Assembly: GCF_002217395.1 (NCBI RefSeq)
Contig: NZ_MUHD01000002.1
Span: forward strand, 96,374-160,373
Reading direction: 5' to 3'
DNA from: Flavobacterium plurextorum
GTDB taxonomy: Bacteria; Bacteroidota; Bacteroidia; Flavobacteriales; Flavobacteriaceae
DNA length: 64,000 nucleotides
Part shown: positions 28,901 to 36,405 of the stretch, piece after piece
Position numbering within the stretch: position 1 is the stretch's first letter
How the letters are laid out: the number at the start of each line of letters is the position of its first letter
The notes under the pieces: generated by a model
Databases searched by the model: none
The model's input: the letters and a program-made list of their open reading frames with translations, nothing else
What the model was told of the DNA's origin: nothing
Made by a program: the position numbers and the translations under genes

Positions 28901-29295
28901 AACAAAAAGATCCATTGCTTATCTACAAATTAGAAGCTTTCAACTTGTTTAGAGGAATGTTGGACAACGTTAACAAAGAAGTTATTTCATTCTTATTTAA
29001 AGGAGATTTACCTGCGCAAAACGTTCCTGAAATTCACGAAGCAAGCGAAGTGCGTCAAAAAGAAAATTTACAATTAAGTAAAGACGAAATTGTAAACAGC
29101 GAAGAAATTAATCGCGAAGCTGGAGAAACACAACAACGTCAGGTTACAGAAACCATTGTTAGAGAGATGCCAAAAATCAATCGTAATGACAATGTAACGA
29201 TTCAAGAAGTTGCAACTGGTAAAACAGAAACAATGAAATATAAAAAAGCAGAAACTCTTTTAGCTTCAGGAGCTTGGGTTATTGTTAAAGAATAA
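25951..29295 (+). CDS. secA: Preprotein translocase ATPase SecA
   Basis: 1114 aa, long compared with about 900 in E. coli. Walker A MQTGEGKT (192-199), [15 protein letters not shown] from 300, helicase motif [18 protein letters not shown]. Roughly 100 extra residues at about 325-425 ([19 protein letters not shown]) are the Bacteroidetes insert. The C-terminus ends in SGAWVIVKE without the CxCx8C(H/C) zinc tail that binds SecB. SecA drives secretion of unfolded proteins through SecYEG. It ends at a strong terminator. Confidence 0.97.
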   Translation: MSFINSIIKVFVGDKSQKDVKALQPYLNKIKTFETSLMALSHDDLRARTVYFKDRIKEARADKDAKIASLKAEVENIEDIDKREDLYDAIDSLEKEAYEISEKTLLEILPEAFSVVKETARRFKDNSFIEVTATPKDREFSASKTYVTIEGDKATWANKWNAAGKEITWDMIHYDVQLIGGMVLHEGKVAEMQTGEGKTLVATLPLYLNALTGNGVHLVTVNDYLAKRDSTWKAPLFEFHGLTVDCIDNHQPSTEQRKKAYDADITYGTNNEFGFDYLRDNMAHSPSDLVQRKHNYAIVDEVDSVLIDDARTPLIISGPVPQGDRHEFNELKPKIENLVAQQRQLANGFLAEAKKLIKEGNTKEGGFLLLRAYRSLPKNKALIKFLSEEGIKQLLQKTENQYMQDNNREMHKVDEALYFVIEEKNNQVELTDNGIKYLSGDTDADFFVLPDIGTEIAAIEKQKLDKDAEAEAKERLFQDFGVKSERIHTLTQLLKAYALFEKDVEYVIMDNKIMIVDEQTGRIMDGRRYSDGLHQAIEAKENVKIEAATQTFATVTLQNYFRMYSKLGGMTGTAVTEAGELWQIYKLDVVEIPTNRPIARIDKEDYIYKTTREKFNAVIEDVTELSNAGRPVLIGTTSVEISELLSRMLKMRGVTHNVLNAKMHKQEAQIVEEAGKAGVVTIATNMAGRGTDIKLSPEVKAAGGLAIVGTERHDSRRVDRQLRGRAGRQGDPGSSQFYVSLEDNLMRLFGSERVAKVMDRMGLQEGEVIQHSMMTKSIERAQKKVEENNFGVRKRLLEYDDVMNSQREVVYKRRRHALFGERLKLDIANMLYDTCELIVSNNKVTNDFKNFDFDLIRYFGITSPISEADFTKLSDIEITGKVYKEALAFYTEKTERSAREAFPIIKGVYEEPNNHFERIVVPFTDGIKTLNVVTDLKKAYDSQGAQLIADFEKNITLSIVDEAWKKHLRKMDELKQSVQLAVHEQKDPLLIYKLEAFNLFRGMLDNVNKEVISFLFKGDLPAQNVPEIHEASEVRQKENLQLSKDEIVNSEEINREAGETQQRQVTETIVREMPKINRNDNVTIQEVATGKTETMKYKKAETLLASGAWVIVKE

Positions 29296-29317
29296 TTTTT
29301 ATTTCAAATTACATATT

Positions 29318-29351
29318 AAACCCGACAAGTTTTTTAAAACTTGTCGGGTTT
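29318..29351 (+). terminator. secA terminator (CCCGACA family)
   Basis: AAACCCGACAAGTTTT (29318-29333) and AAAACTTGTCGGGTTT (29336-29351): 16-bp perfect stem with a two-base loop. Related stems at 43292-43324 and 49219-49251. Confidence 0.92.
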
Positions 29352-29460
29352 ATCATTTAAAAGAATCTTCGGTTGTTTGCAGAATCAGGTTCAAAAGTTA
29401 GGGATTAGACAATCTGAATAAGAAAAAAAGATCAAGAACAATTAATTTAATCTTATTTCG

Positions 29461-29660
29461 GATATGGCCCGCTGTTTCAACCGTGGGAGTGTTTGGGATA
29501 ATCGTTGTGTGCATTGTAACATAAATTTTGATATGCGTTATTCCCCAGTGGCTGAAACCACTGGCTATGTTTCCTAATAAGACCTGCTAATAAATTATGG
29601 ACAAAAATCTAAAATGCTCTTAATCTAAAATGTTCTTATATCACTTATATGGTTTTAAAA
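29461..29660. repeat. Composite repeat island between secA and the copper gene group
   Basis: The 392-bp gap 29296-29688 holds no gene. Beyond the secA terminator it contains a stem GCCAGTGG-like (CCAGTGGCTGAAACCACTGG at about 29552), a 16-bp tandem AATCTAAAATGCTCTT / AATCTAAAATGTTCTT (29606-29637), and 26 bases (29635-29660) identical to 3821-3846. Confidence 0.65.
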
Positions 29661-29688
29661 GAAAAGGGCAGCTCTTGAATATTTTTTT

Positions 29689-30141
29689 TTGAAAAAATTT
29701 AAAATAAGTTCTTTCCAAAACGAATTAAATGTATTTTTGCATTCGAAACAACGAAATCAAGCCTTGAAGAATATCTTCATCATATTACTTTCCGGTATAC
29801 TTTTACTGCCATCTTTTGGCAATTTCTTTGTTTATACTAATTTCAAACTAAATCAGGAAGAAATTGTAAAAACCATTTGTGTACAGCGTAAACAAGTTTT
29901 CAATACCTGTAACGGTCGATGCGAGCTTCAAAAAAGCTTGAAAAAATACGCCGATAACGAGAAAAAAATGGAAAACAATCTTAAAGAAAAATCAGAGATT
30001 GTTTATATTCAAAATACAATTACAGCACCTTACAACTTAATTGTGCCTATTACAACTAAAACACAAAACTTTTCTGTTTTAGACAAAAAACCTGTTTCTG
30101 TTTCGAACACTTCATTTCGTCCGCCATCCTATTTTATATAA
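29689..30141 (+). CDS. Small tri-cysteine membrane protein of the copper island
   Basis: 150 aa from a TTG start at 29689, following a nine-T run; an in-frame stop lies at 29656 and there is no ATG before residue 100, so TTG is the only good start. One helix (about 28-48) is followed by a periplasmic part with Cys64, Cys74 and Cys78 in CVQRKQVFNTCNGRCEL and a Lys-rich coil. Proteins of this shape regularly stand before MbnP/peroxidase genes in Flavobacteriia. Metal binding is inferred from the cysteines and neighbours only. Confidence 0.6.
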   Translation: MKKFKISSFQNELNVFLHSKQRNQALKNIFIILLSGILLLPSFGNFFVYTNFKLNQEEIVKTICVQRKQVFNTCNGRCELQKSLKKYADNEKKMENNLKEKSEIVYIQNTITAPYNLIVPITTKTQNFSVLDKKPVSVSNTSFRPPSYFI

Positions 30142-30247
30142 TTTTTAAATCTACTTTCAATTTTACAATTGAAATCATTTTTATTGCCCAAAAGCAATGA
30201 AACGTGCTTACGCACATCTCAAATTTAAATTATATAAAACTCATAAA

Positions 30248-31051
30248 ATGAAAAATACTTTATACAGAGCTTTAGCTATTGTAACACTATCTATATCTTT
30301 ATTTTCTTGTTCAAGCGACGATAACAACGAAACGATTACTGGAAACGGAAAAATCACTTTAAAATTTGACAATGCATTTGGAGCAAATGATCTAATTTTA
30401 AACACACAAGGAAACACAACTTCTAACAATGAAGTATTAAAAATCAGTCTTGTAAAATATATTGTCAGCAATGTTGTTTTTACAAAAGCTGACGGAACCA
30501 CTTTTACATACCCAAAAAGCAAAAGCTACTTTATTGCAGATGAATCTACTGCTACCGGACAACAATTTCAACTTGCTGATATTCCTGCTGGAGACTATAC
30601 AAAAGTAAAATTCGGAATTGGAGTTGATGAAGAACAATGGAAATTAGGCGCTGCTGGACAAGGTGATTTCTTAGCAAAAGCTGATGCTGCAGGAATGATG
30701 TGGTCTTGGGCTGCTGGATATAAGTTTTTAGCTCTTGAAGGCACATTTACTTCACCAACAGTTACAACTGCCACTCCATTTATGATTCACACCGGAAAAA
30801 CGGGAACAGATTATAACTATACTGAAGTGACTCTGGATCTTCCAACAAAAGCTTTAGTTCGTACGAACATTACTCCTGCCGTACACATTATCACAGATCT
30901 TTCGAAAATTATCGACGGGAAAAACAAAATCAAACTTTCTGACAACAACATGGGCGGAATGGGCGCGATGATTATGGGCGGTGCTAATTTGCCATTAATT
31001 ACTCAAAACATCTCTGCAATGTTTCGAGTAGATCACGTACATAACGACTAA
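30248..31051 (+). CDS. MbnP-family copper-binding lipoprotein
   Basis: 267 aa from the ATG at 30248, which gives a clean lipoprotein signal (LFSC, Cys21); the earlier ATG at 30197 adds 17 non-signal residues. The core GNGKITLKFDNAFGANDLI, VKFGIGVDEEQW and the C-terminal pattern match the MbnP family (periplasmic copper protein of methanobactin operons). Trp131, Trp152 and Trp154 are candidates for the kynurenine made by MbnH in known systems. His181, His213, a Met-rich MGGMGAMIMGG and a terminal HVH could bind copper. Own domain only; no methanobactin genes seen. Confidence 0.82.
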   Translation: MKNTLYRALAIVTLSISLFSCSSDDNNETITGNGKITLKFDNAFGANDLILNTQGNTTSNNEVLKISLVKYIVSNVVFTKADGTTFTYPKSKSYFIADESTATGQQFQLADIPAGDYTKVKFGIGVDEEQWKLGAAGQGDFLAKADAAGMMWSWAAGYKFLALEGTFTSPTVTTATPFMIHTGKTGTDYNYTEVTLDLPTKALVRTNITPAVHIITDLSKIIDGKNKIKLSDNNMGGMGAMIMGGANLPLITQNISAMFRVDHVHND

Positions 31052-31089
31052 ACTTATTTTCAGGAGCACAAAAGTTAGGGTTTAACAGA

Positions 31090-31187
31090 CCACTCGTCCC
31101 GCCATCCGTTAAATCTTTCACGGCATCCCGATCCCGAAGCTTCGGGCCGGGACCGCCGTAAAAGGATATCACTTCTGTCAGGGCTAA
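31090..31187 (-). repeat. Dispersed element, copy 3
   Basis: Minus strand reads TAGCCCTGACAGAAGTGATA, a G/C-rich stem with palindrome CCCGAAGCTTCGGG (31133-31146), then GGCGGGACGAGTG. It fills the 171-bp gap between the MbnP and peroxidase genes. Confidence 0.7.
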
Positions 31188-31222
31188 AAAACATCTTTTG
31201 TGCTTCTTAAAACCCAAAAATT

Positions 31223-32263
31223 ATGTTGAAAACAAAATATTTTCTTTATCTGATCATTCCATTACTATGGAGCTGTTCAGATCAAGATGACGAATATATA
31301 AATGTGCCGCTAGAATTTAAAGTTCCATCAAACTTTCCAGATCTTGCTTATAATATTGCTTTAAATCCACCAACAGAAAAAGGATTTGAACTAGGAAAAA
31401 AATTATTTTATGATGGTCGTTTAGCGTCTGACGGAGTAGTTTCCTGCGGTTTTTGTCACATACAAGCAAATGCCTTTACGCATCACGGACATACTGTAAG
31501 TCATGGTGTAGACAATGCTCAGGGAACACGAAACACACCTTCAATTCAAAATCTAGGTTTCCAAACTACTTTTATGTATGATGGTGCAGCTGATCATTTA
31601 GATTTACAGCCGTTGATTCCGCTTAAAAGTGTGATCGAAATGAATGGTGATTTGAATGCGATTCTAAAAATGATGAAAGCCGATAAAGAATATCAAAAAC
31701 TATTTGGGCAGGCTTTTGATGATGGTGCCATTACAACCGAAAATATGTTGAAAGCCCTTTCGCAATTTATGGTTATGGTGGTTTCATCAAATTCAAAATT
31801 TGACAAATACAGACGAAATGAATCTGGCGGAACTTTGACTTCTAATGAATTGGCAGGTTACGACTTATTCAAATCAAAATGTGCTTCATGTCATGCAACA
31901 GATTTACAGACTGACAATTCATTCCGAAACAATGGCTTAGCTGTAAATCCTGCCGTTAATGATGTTGGACGTTATAGAGTAACAGAACTGACAAATGATT
32001 ATTACAAATTTAAAGTACCGAGTTTACGAAATGTAGAAGTTTCTGCTCCTTATATGCATGATGGACGATTTGGAACTCTTGAAGGCGTTTTGGATCATTA
32101 TGCGAGCGGAATTGAAGATTCTCCAACTTTAGATCCAATTTTAAAACAAAACGGAAAATTTGGAATTGCACTTTCTGCAACTGAAAAAACACAAATAATA
32201 GCTTTTCTGAAAACGTTAACTGACAATCAATATTTAACAGATAAACGTTTATCAGAATATTAA
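31223..32263 (+). CDS. Dihaem cytochrome c peroxidase, MbnH/MauG-like
   Basis: 346 aa. Lipobox LWSC with Cys18. Two haem c sites: CGFCH (75-79) and CASCH (220-224). Between them lie the features of the CcpA/MauG superfamily, with GTRNTPSIQNLGF and VPSLRNVEVSAPYMHDGRF after the second haem. Next to an MbnP gene this composition points to MbnH, which oxidises a Trp of MbnP to kynurenine. A normal peroxidase role cannot be excluded. Periplasmic, lipid-anchored. Confidence 0.88.
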   Translation: MLKTKYFLYLIIPLLWSCSDQDDEYINVPLEFKVPSNFPDLAYNIALNPPTEKGFELGKKLFYDGRLASDGVVSCGFCHIQANAFTHHGHTVSHGVDNAQGTRNTPSIQNLGFQTTFMYDGAADHLDLQPLIPLKSVIEMNGDLNAILKMMKADKEYQKLFGQAFDDGAITTENMLKALSQFMVMVVSSNSKFDKYRRNESGGTLTSNELAGYDLFKSKCASCHATDLQTDNSFRNNGLAVNPAVNDVGRYRVTELTNDYYKFKVPSLRNVEVSAPYMHDGRFGTLEGVLDHYASGIEDSPTLDPILKQNGKFGIALSATEKTQIIAFLKTLTDNQYLTDKRLSEY

Positions 32264-32287
32264 AAAATATTTCCATAAAATCAGGTG

Positions 32288-32436
32288 CCCTAGCCCCGAT
32301 TGCAGTGGAAAGCCTTTTTGAAAAAAGATAAAATTTTTCTTGAGTTTATGAAGCGACCAACGGAAGCTTTATAAACTTTTAGAAAAATGAGATTTTGATA
32401 AAAGTTTGAAACGAAAAGCGGGATAAGCTCCTAAAA
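32288..32436 (+). repeat. Dispersed element, copy 4
   Basis: CTAGCCCCGATTGCAGTGG, then an AT-rich part with stem AGTTTATGAAGC / GAAGCTTTATAAACT, then GCGGGATAAGCTCC. It sits in the gap between the peroxidase and barrel genes, in the opposite orientation to copy 3. Confidence 0.7.
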
Positions 32437-32445
32437 ACAATAAAA

Positions 32446-33405
32446 ATGAAAAAATTAATAATAGTTTGCACTTTCTTGGTTGGATTTTCAGCCTTTAGTT
32501 CTACTGTAAAAGACAGTATTTCGACATTCACCTTTCAGCGTTTGGCACTTATGGAAGATTTTGACTGTGATGCCTGCGGTTGTTCTGCAAGCGGAGGAAG
32601 TATGGGTTTTAGCTCAATGTTGAATAACAATTTTGTTGGACTTCGATATTTTAAACAAAGCTATACAAGCCGTGACGGTATTTTTGCCAATTCGCCTTGG
32701 ATAGACGAAAATTTCAATACTGTTCAAGCCTGGGCAAGGATTCCGATTTCAGAGAAAATTCAGATTTCCGCTTTAATTCCCTATCATTTTCACGAACGAG
32801 CATTAACTGCCGGAACGCAAAGTATTGAAGGTTTAGGCGACATGACTGTTATGGGACTTTACACCGTTTATGAAACTCAAAAAGACAGTACGGTTTTTAC
32901 TCATAAACTAAATCTTGGTGGTGGAGTTAAGATTCCGACTGGACAATTTAAAGAGATTAATAATTTAGGAACTATAAATCAGAGTTTTCAATTAGGAACA
33001 GGAAGCTGGGATTTTCCTTTGGTTTCAGAATATGTTATCAAACATAAAAATCTAGGCCTGAACACTACTTTAAATTATATTTTTAAAACTGAAAACAGTA
33101 AAAATTACCAATACGGCGACCAGTTTAATTATGCTGGTACTTTTTTCTATTTGTTTGATGCAAATAAATTTCAAATTGTTCCACAAGCAGGACTTGCAGG
33201 CGAAGTTTACCAAACTAATAAACAACACGGACTTGATTTACCAAATACGGCAGGAGATATTTTGTTTGGAAAATTTGGCATTGAAGCCGGAAAAGATAAA
33301 TTTTCGATTGGCGTAAATGCCATGTTACCGATTAATCAAAATTTATCGAATGGTAATATGGAGGCGAATTATCGCTGGAGTATTAATTTGAATTATACTT
33401 TGTAA
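32446..33405 (+). CDS. Outer membrane barrel with N-terminal CDACGC motif
   Basis: 319 aa. Signal peptide to about residue 19, then LMEDFDCDACGCSASGG, with Cys41, Cys44 and Cys46 in a thin metal-binding-type cluster. After this come alternating barrel strands, with ARIPISEKIQISALIPYHF and FGIEAGKDKFSIGV, ending in WSINLNYTL, as in outer membrane proteins of the transporter/phenol-pathway style. Last gene of the copper island. Metal passage or sensing at the outer membrane is an inference. Confidence 0.7.
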   Translation: MKKLIIVCTFLVGFSAFSSTVKDSISTFTFQRLALMEDFDCDACGCSASGGSMGFSSMLNNNFVGLRYFKQSYTSRDGIFANSPWIDENFNTVQAWARIPISEKIQISALIPYHFHERALTAGTQSIEGLGDMTVMGLYTVYETQKDSTVFTHKLNLGGGVKIPTGQFKEINNLGTINQSFQLGTGSWDFPLVSEYVIKHKNLGLNTTLNYIFKTENSKNYQYGDQFNYAGTFFYLFDANKFQIVPQAGLAGEVYQTNKQHGLDLPNTAGDILFGKFGIEAGKDKFSIGVNAMLPINQNLSNGNMEANYRWSINLNYTL

Positions 33406-33412
33406 AAAGGCT

Positions 33413-33508
33413 CAAAGCTGCAAAGACACAAAGTCGCAAAGGTTTTTAGCTACGAATTACACAAATTTTTATAACATTTTAATTAGTGAAAATTCGCGTA
33501 ATTCGTGG
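33413..33508. repeat. 8-bp CAAAG array followed by inverted 9-bp AATTCGTGN arrays
   Basis: CAAAG starts at 33413, 33421, 33429 and 33437 (period 8). Then CTACGAATT/ACACAAATT (33450-33467) and AATTCGCGT/AATTCGTGG (33491-33508) form a 9-bp-period inverted pair. Lies between convergent genes. Confidence 0.7.
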
Positions 33509-33515
33509 CAAACTT

Positions 33516-34178
33516 TTATCTTGGATTCTCTTCGTAATAACGTGCCTCAATTCTCTTAATATCTTTGATAGAGTTTTTTGCCCATGAAAGACGTTTTTCT
33601 AAAATTTCTTCTTCAGACAATTGCCAGTTGATATCTGAATTTCTCAGTCTATTAGTTAGGTTTTGAATAATGATTGCAGCCGAAACAGAAATATTCAAAC
33701 TCTCGGTAAAACCAACCATCGGGATTTTAAGGAAACCATCGGCTTTCTCTAATATTTCTTCAGATAATCCATCTCGTTCTGTTCCAAAAAATAAAGCACT
33801 TGGTTTTGCAATATCAAAATCCTCAAGCAAGCAATCATTTTCATGCGGAGTAGTTGCAATAATTTGATAACCTTGATTTTTTAAAGTCGAAATACAATTG
33901 CTGACAGAATCAAACTGATTGATATCTACCCATTTTTGAGCGCCCATCGCAATTTCCTTGTCGATTTTTTTTCCATATCGCTGTTCAATAACATTTAGTT
34001 CCTGAATTCCAAAAACTTCACAACTGCGCATTACAGCACTTGTGTTATGCATTTGAAAAACATCTTCAACAACAATAGTAAAATGTTTAGTACGATTTCC
34101 AAGTACGTTTAGAAATCTTTCTTTACGATTATCCGTTAATATATTTTCAAGAAAAGCGAGGTAATCTAAATCAACCAT
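33516..34178 (-). CDS. trmH: tRNA (guanosine-2'-O)-methyltransferase TrmH
   Basis: 220 aa, SpoU/SPOUT family. Motif 1 HNTSAVMRSCEVFGI, motif 2 FFGTERDGLS, motif 3 IPMVGFTESLNISVSAAI give the knotted SAM site. The C-terminal extension (LSEEEILEKRLSWAKNSI) is the TrmH tail. It methylates the ribose of G18 in the D-loop of tRNAs. Convergent with the copper island; ends 6 bases after the repeat group. Confidence 0.92.
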   Translation of the reverse strand: MVDLDYLAFLENILTDNRKERFLNVLGNRTKHFTIVVEDVFQMHNTSAVMRSCEVFGIQELNVIEQRYGKKIDKEIAMGAQKWVDINQFDSVSNCISTLKNQGYQIIATTPHENDCLLEDFDIAKPSALFFGTERDGLSEEILEKADGFLKIPMVGFTESLNISVSAAIIIQNLTNRLRNSDINWQLSEEEILEKRLSWAKNSIKDIKRIEARYYEENPR

Positions 34179-34234
34179 TATAATTTTATTTGCTGCAAAA
34201 ATACATTTTAAAGAATAGTCGAATTAGTTTTATT

Positions 34235-34615
34235 CTATTTTTTACTAAAAATGCCGTCTAAAACTTGATAAAAAACAGCTTCGCCAAATGTTTTATTATC
34301 CTTTTCGTCAGGAAAAATAGGCTCTGGTTTTATATTACTCATCTCTTTTTTCAGTAATAACCTTGTATTTACCAAAGAGTAATATTTTCCTGCTTCTATT
34401 TTTGTTGGAGTAAATCCTGGTTTCGGATTATAAATTGAAAATGGAGCAGAAGAATTATAATACTTCTGAAATTGGACCGCTAATGGAGTTTCTTTTAAGA
34501 ATGAAAATGCCATTAAATCATCATTTTCACTAAATAAATTTTTATTTTTAGAAACTGATTGTCCAAAAAAAGAAATGCTCACTAAAAAAAATCCAATTAA
34601 AAATAGTCTTTTCAT
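34235..34615 (-). CDS. Small secreted protein
   Basis: 126 aa. A signal peptide ends near SFFGQ. The rest is a mixed region with KYYNSSAPFSIYNPKPGF and GKYYSLVNTRLLL, with no Cys and no known motif. It is divergent from the sirtuin gene, leaving about 100 bases for promoters of both. Not recognised. Confidence 0.5.
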   Translation of the reverse strand: MKRLFLIGFFLVSISFFGQSVSKNKNLFSENDDLMAFSFLKETPLAVQFQKYYNSSAPFSIYNPKPGFTPTKIEAGKYYSLVNTRLLLKKEMSNIKPEPIFPDEKDNKTFGEAVFYQVLDGIFSKK

Positions 34616-34717
34616 CTGATAAAAATAAAGTATAAAAGTAAGAAAAAACTATTTTTATAATCAAACCAAAAGATAAATTCTATTTTGCGAAAAAATAGAT
34701 CGAAAATAATTAATGAT

Positions 34718-35419
34718 ATGAAAAAGAAACTTGTGGTATTAACTGGTGCTGGAATAAGTGCCGAAAGCGGTATTAAAACCTTTCGAGACAGCGATGGTTT
34801 ATGGGAAGGCCACGACGTTATGGAAGTTGCGACTCCCGAAGGCTGGCACAAAAACCAAGATTTAGTATTGGATTTTTACAACAAAAGGCGCCAACAGCTT
34901 AAGGAAGTGAATCCGAATTTAGGTCATCAGATTTTAGCTGAATTAGAAAAAGACTTTGATGTTTATATTGTTACTCAAAATGTTGATGATTTGCATGAAC
35001 GCGCTGGAAGCTCAAAAGTTTTGCATTTGCATGGAGAATTATTGAAAGTAAGAAGCACAAAAAATCGCGAATTAATTCTAGACTGGACTAATGATTTACT
35101 TAGTGGTGATCTTGATAAAAACGGTCATCAGTTGAGACCGCATATTGTTTGGTTTGGTGAAGAAGTTCCTGCGCTTGAAGAAGCCATTTCGATTGTCGAA
35201 GAAGCTGATTATTTGGCCGTAATTGGAACTTCTCTGCAAGTGTATCCTGCGGCTGGATTAATTTCATATACGTACAGCATTACTCCGGTTTTCTATATAG
35301 ATCCTAAACCAATTTCGATTCCTAATATTCAGAACAAAGTTGAAGTTATCGCTAAAACTGCGACTGAAGGAGTTGCAGAAATGAGAAAGAAATTATTCGA
35401 ATTGGAAAAAATATCATGA
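34718..35419 (+). CDS. cobB: Class III sirtuin, NAD-dependent protein deacylase
   Basis: 233 aa from the ATG at 34718; a TTG at 34685 is less likely. NAD motif GAGISAESGIKTFRDSDGLW (10-29), QNVDDLHERAG, catalytic His105 in LHLHGEL, and IGTSLQVYPAAG. The Tyr54-x-x-Arg57 pair (DFYNKRR) marks the SIRT5/CobB class that removes succinyl and malonyl groups. The usual four zinc cysteines are absent: between HGEL and RPHIVWFGEE there is no Cys at all. Its stop overlaps the next start (ATGA). Confidence 0.9.
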   Translation: MKKKLVVLTGAGISAESGIKTFRDSDGLWEGHDVMEVATPEGWHKNQDLVLDFYNKRRQQLKEVNPNLGHQILAELEKDFDVYIVTQNVDDLHERAGSSKVLHLHGELLKVRSTKNRELILDWTNDLLSGDLDKNGHQLRPHIVWFGEEVPALEEAISIVEEADYLAVIGTSLQVYPAAGLISYTYSITPVFYIDPKPISIPNIQNKVEVIAKTATEGVAEMRKKLFELEKIS

Positions 35420-36108
35420 TTGTAGAAAATCTTTTACAGCAACTATCGCAAATAGGTTTCTGGACACAATTACTAATTTTTACACTAGAAAACGGTATTT
35501 TGTTGTTGATGGCTATTTTAATTGGAAAAGTAATCGAACCCAAAAACACTATTTTAAGTATAAAAGATCGAAAATGGGTTATTTCGAGTTTGATCTGCAA
35601 TATATTAATTACTGCTTTAGGGTTTAAACTGTATCAATTGCAAATAATTCGAATTGATTTTTCGCCCTCTTTAACTTCCGCTGTAATCGATACTCTTGTA
35701 CTCATTATTTTGATGGACTTTTTTATGTTTTGCTTTCATTATCTAGCACATACTCTAAAATGGTTTTATCCAATTCACAAATTGCATCATACACACATAA
35801 AGACCAATGTTTATAGTTTATTTGTGCTTCATCCAGTAGAAACTCTCGGATTTGGTTTTATATGGCTTATTCTCATTTCTATTTTTCAATTTAATTACAT
35901 CAGTATAATAGTTTATCTGTTCTTAAATTTGATGTATGGAATATTTGGTCATTTAGAAAAAGATCTATTTCCTGCATTTTGGCACAAAAGCTTAATCACA
36001 AAATGGATTTCTACAACAAAATTTCACGCTGATCATCATAAAAATGAAGCTCATAATTTTGGTTTTTACTTTACCATTTGGGATAAAATTTTCAAAACTA
36101 ATATTTAA
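35416..36108 (+). CDS. Sterol desaturase / fatty acid hydroxylase family membrane protein
   Basis: 230 aa with four to five helices. The di-iron histidine boxes are HYLAH, HKLHHTHIKTN and HADHHKNEAHNFG. Its start lies inside the end of the sirtuin gene (4-bp ATGA overlap), so translation is coupled. Family members hydroxylate or desaturate fatty acyl chains or polar lipids in the membrane using O2. In Flavobacteria likely substrates are ornithine or sulfonolipids, but nothing here decides it. Confidence 0.85.
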   Translation: MIVENLLQQLSQIGFWTQLLIFTLENGILLLMAILIGKVIEPKNTILSIKDRKWVISSLICNILITALGFKLYQLQIIRIDFSPSLTSAVIDTLVLIILMDFFMFCFHYLAHTLKWFYPIHKLHHTHIKTNVYSLFVLHPVETLGFGFIWLILISIFQFNYISIIVYLFLNLMYGIFGHLEKDLFPAFWHKSLITKWISTTKFHADHHKNEAHNFGFYFTIWDKIFKTNI

Positions 36109-36127
36109 CACGGTACGTATAATTACT

Positions 36128-36273
36128 TTTAACACATAGAAACATAGGTTTTGCGGTCGAAAATTAGGCGTTTCACTTTTTTAAAACACACATAACTACC
36201 TTATGTGAAAGAAACATGTTGCTTTTTATTTCCTTTTTTTTTGGTTATAAATTCTATGTTTCTATGTGTTAAA
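36128..36273. repeat. Long-stem inverted repeat with 8-bp CATAG units
   Basis: TTTAACACATAGAAACATAG (36128-36147) and its perfect complement (36254-36273), 20-bp stem across a 106-base loop. CATAG units are 8 bp apart. Occupies most of the 297-bp gap before purB. Confidence 0.75.
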
Positions 36274-36373
36274 CTATTCTTTTTTTGCAATTATACCCAA
36301 TGGATTAATTATTTAATTTGAAAGTTCCTATATAATAACGCTTCGGTAATTTTCAGAAGTTTTAACAATAGCT

Positions 36374-36381
36374 TATATTTG
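36374..36381 (+). promoter_or_regulatory. Predicted -7 box TATATTTG for purB
   Basis: Fits TAnnTTTG, 24 bases before the purB ATG. No purine-type operator was recognised. Confidence 0.55.
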
Positions 36382-36405
36382 CACCTTTCGAAAAACAACA
36401 TAACA

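Noticed and set aside
30197..30247. Longer start for the MbnP-like protein
   Set aside because: It would put 17 basic residues before a good lipoprotein signal; the ATG at 30248 is better.
34685..34717. TTG start for the sirtuin
   Set aside because: The ATG at 34718 starts directly at the family N-terminus (KKLVVLTGAGIS).
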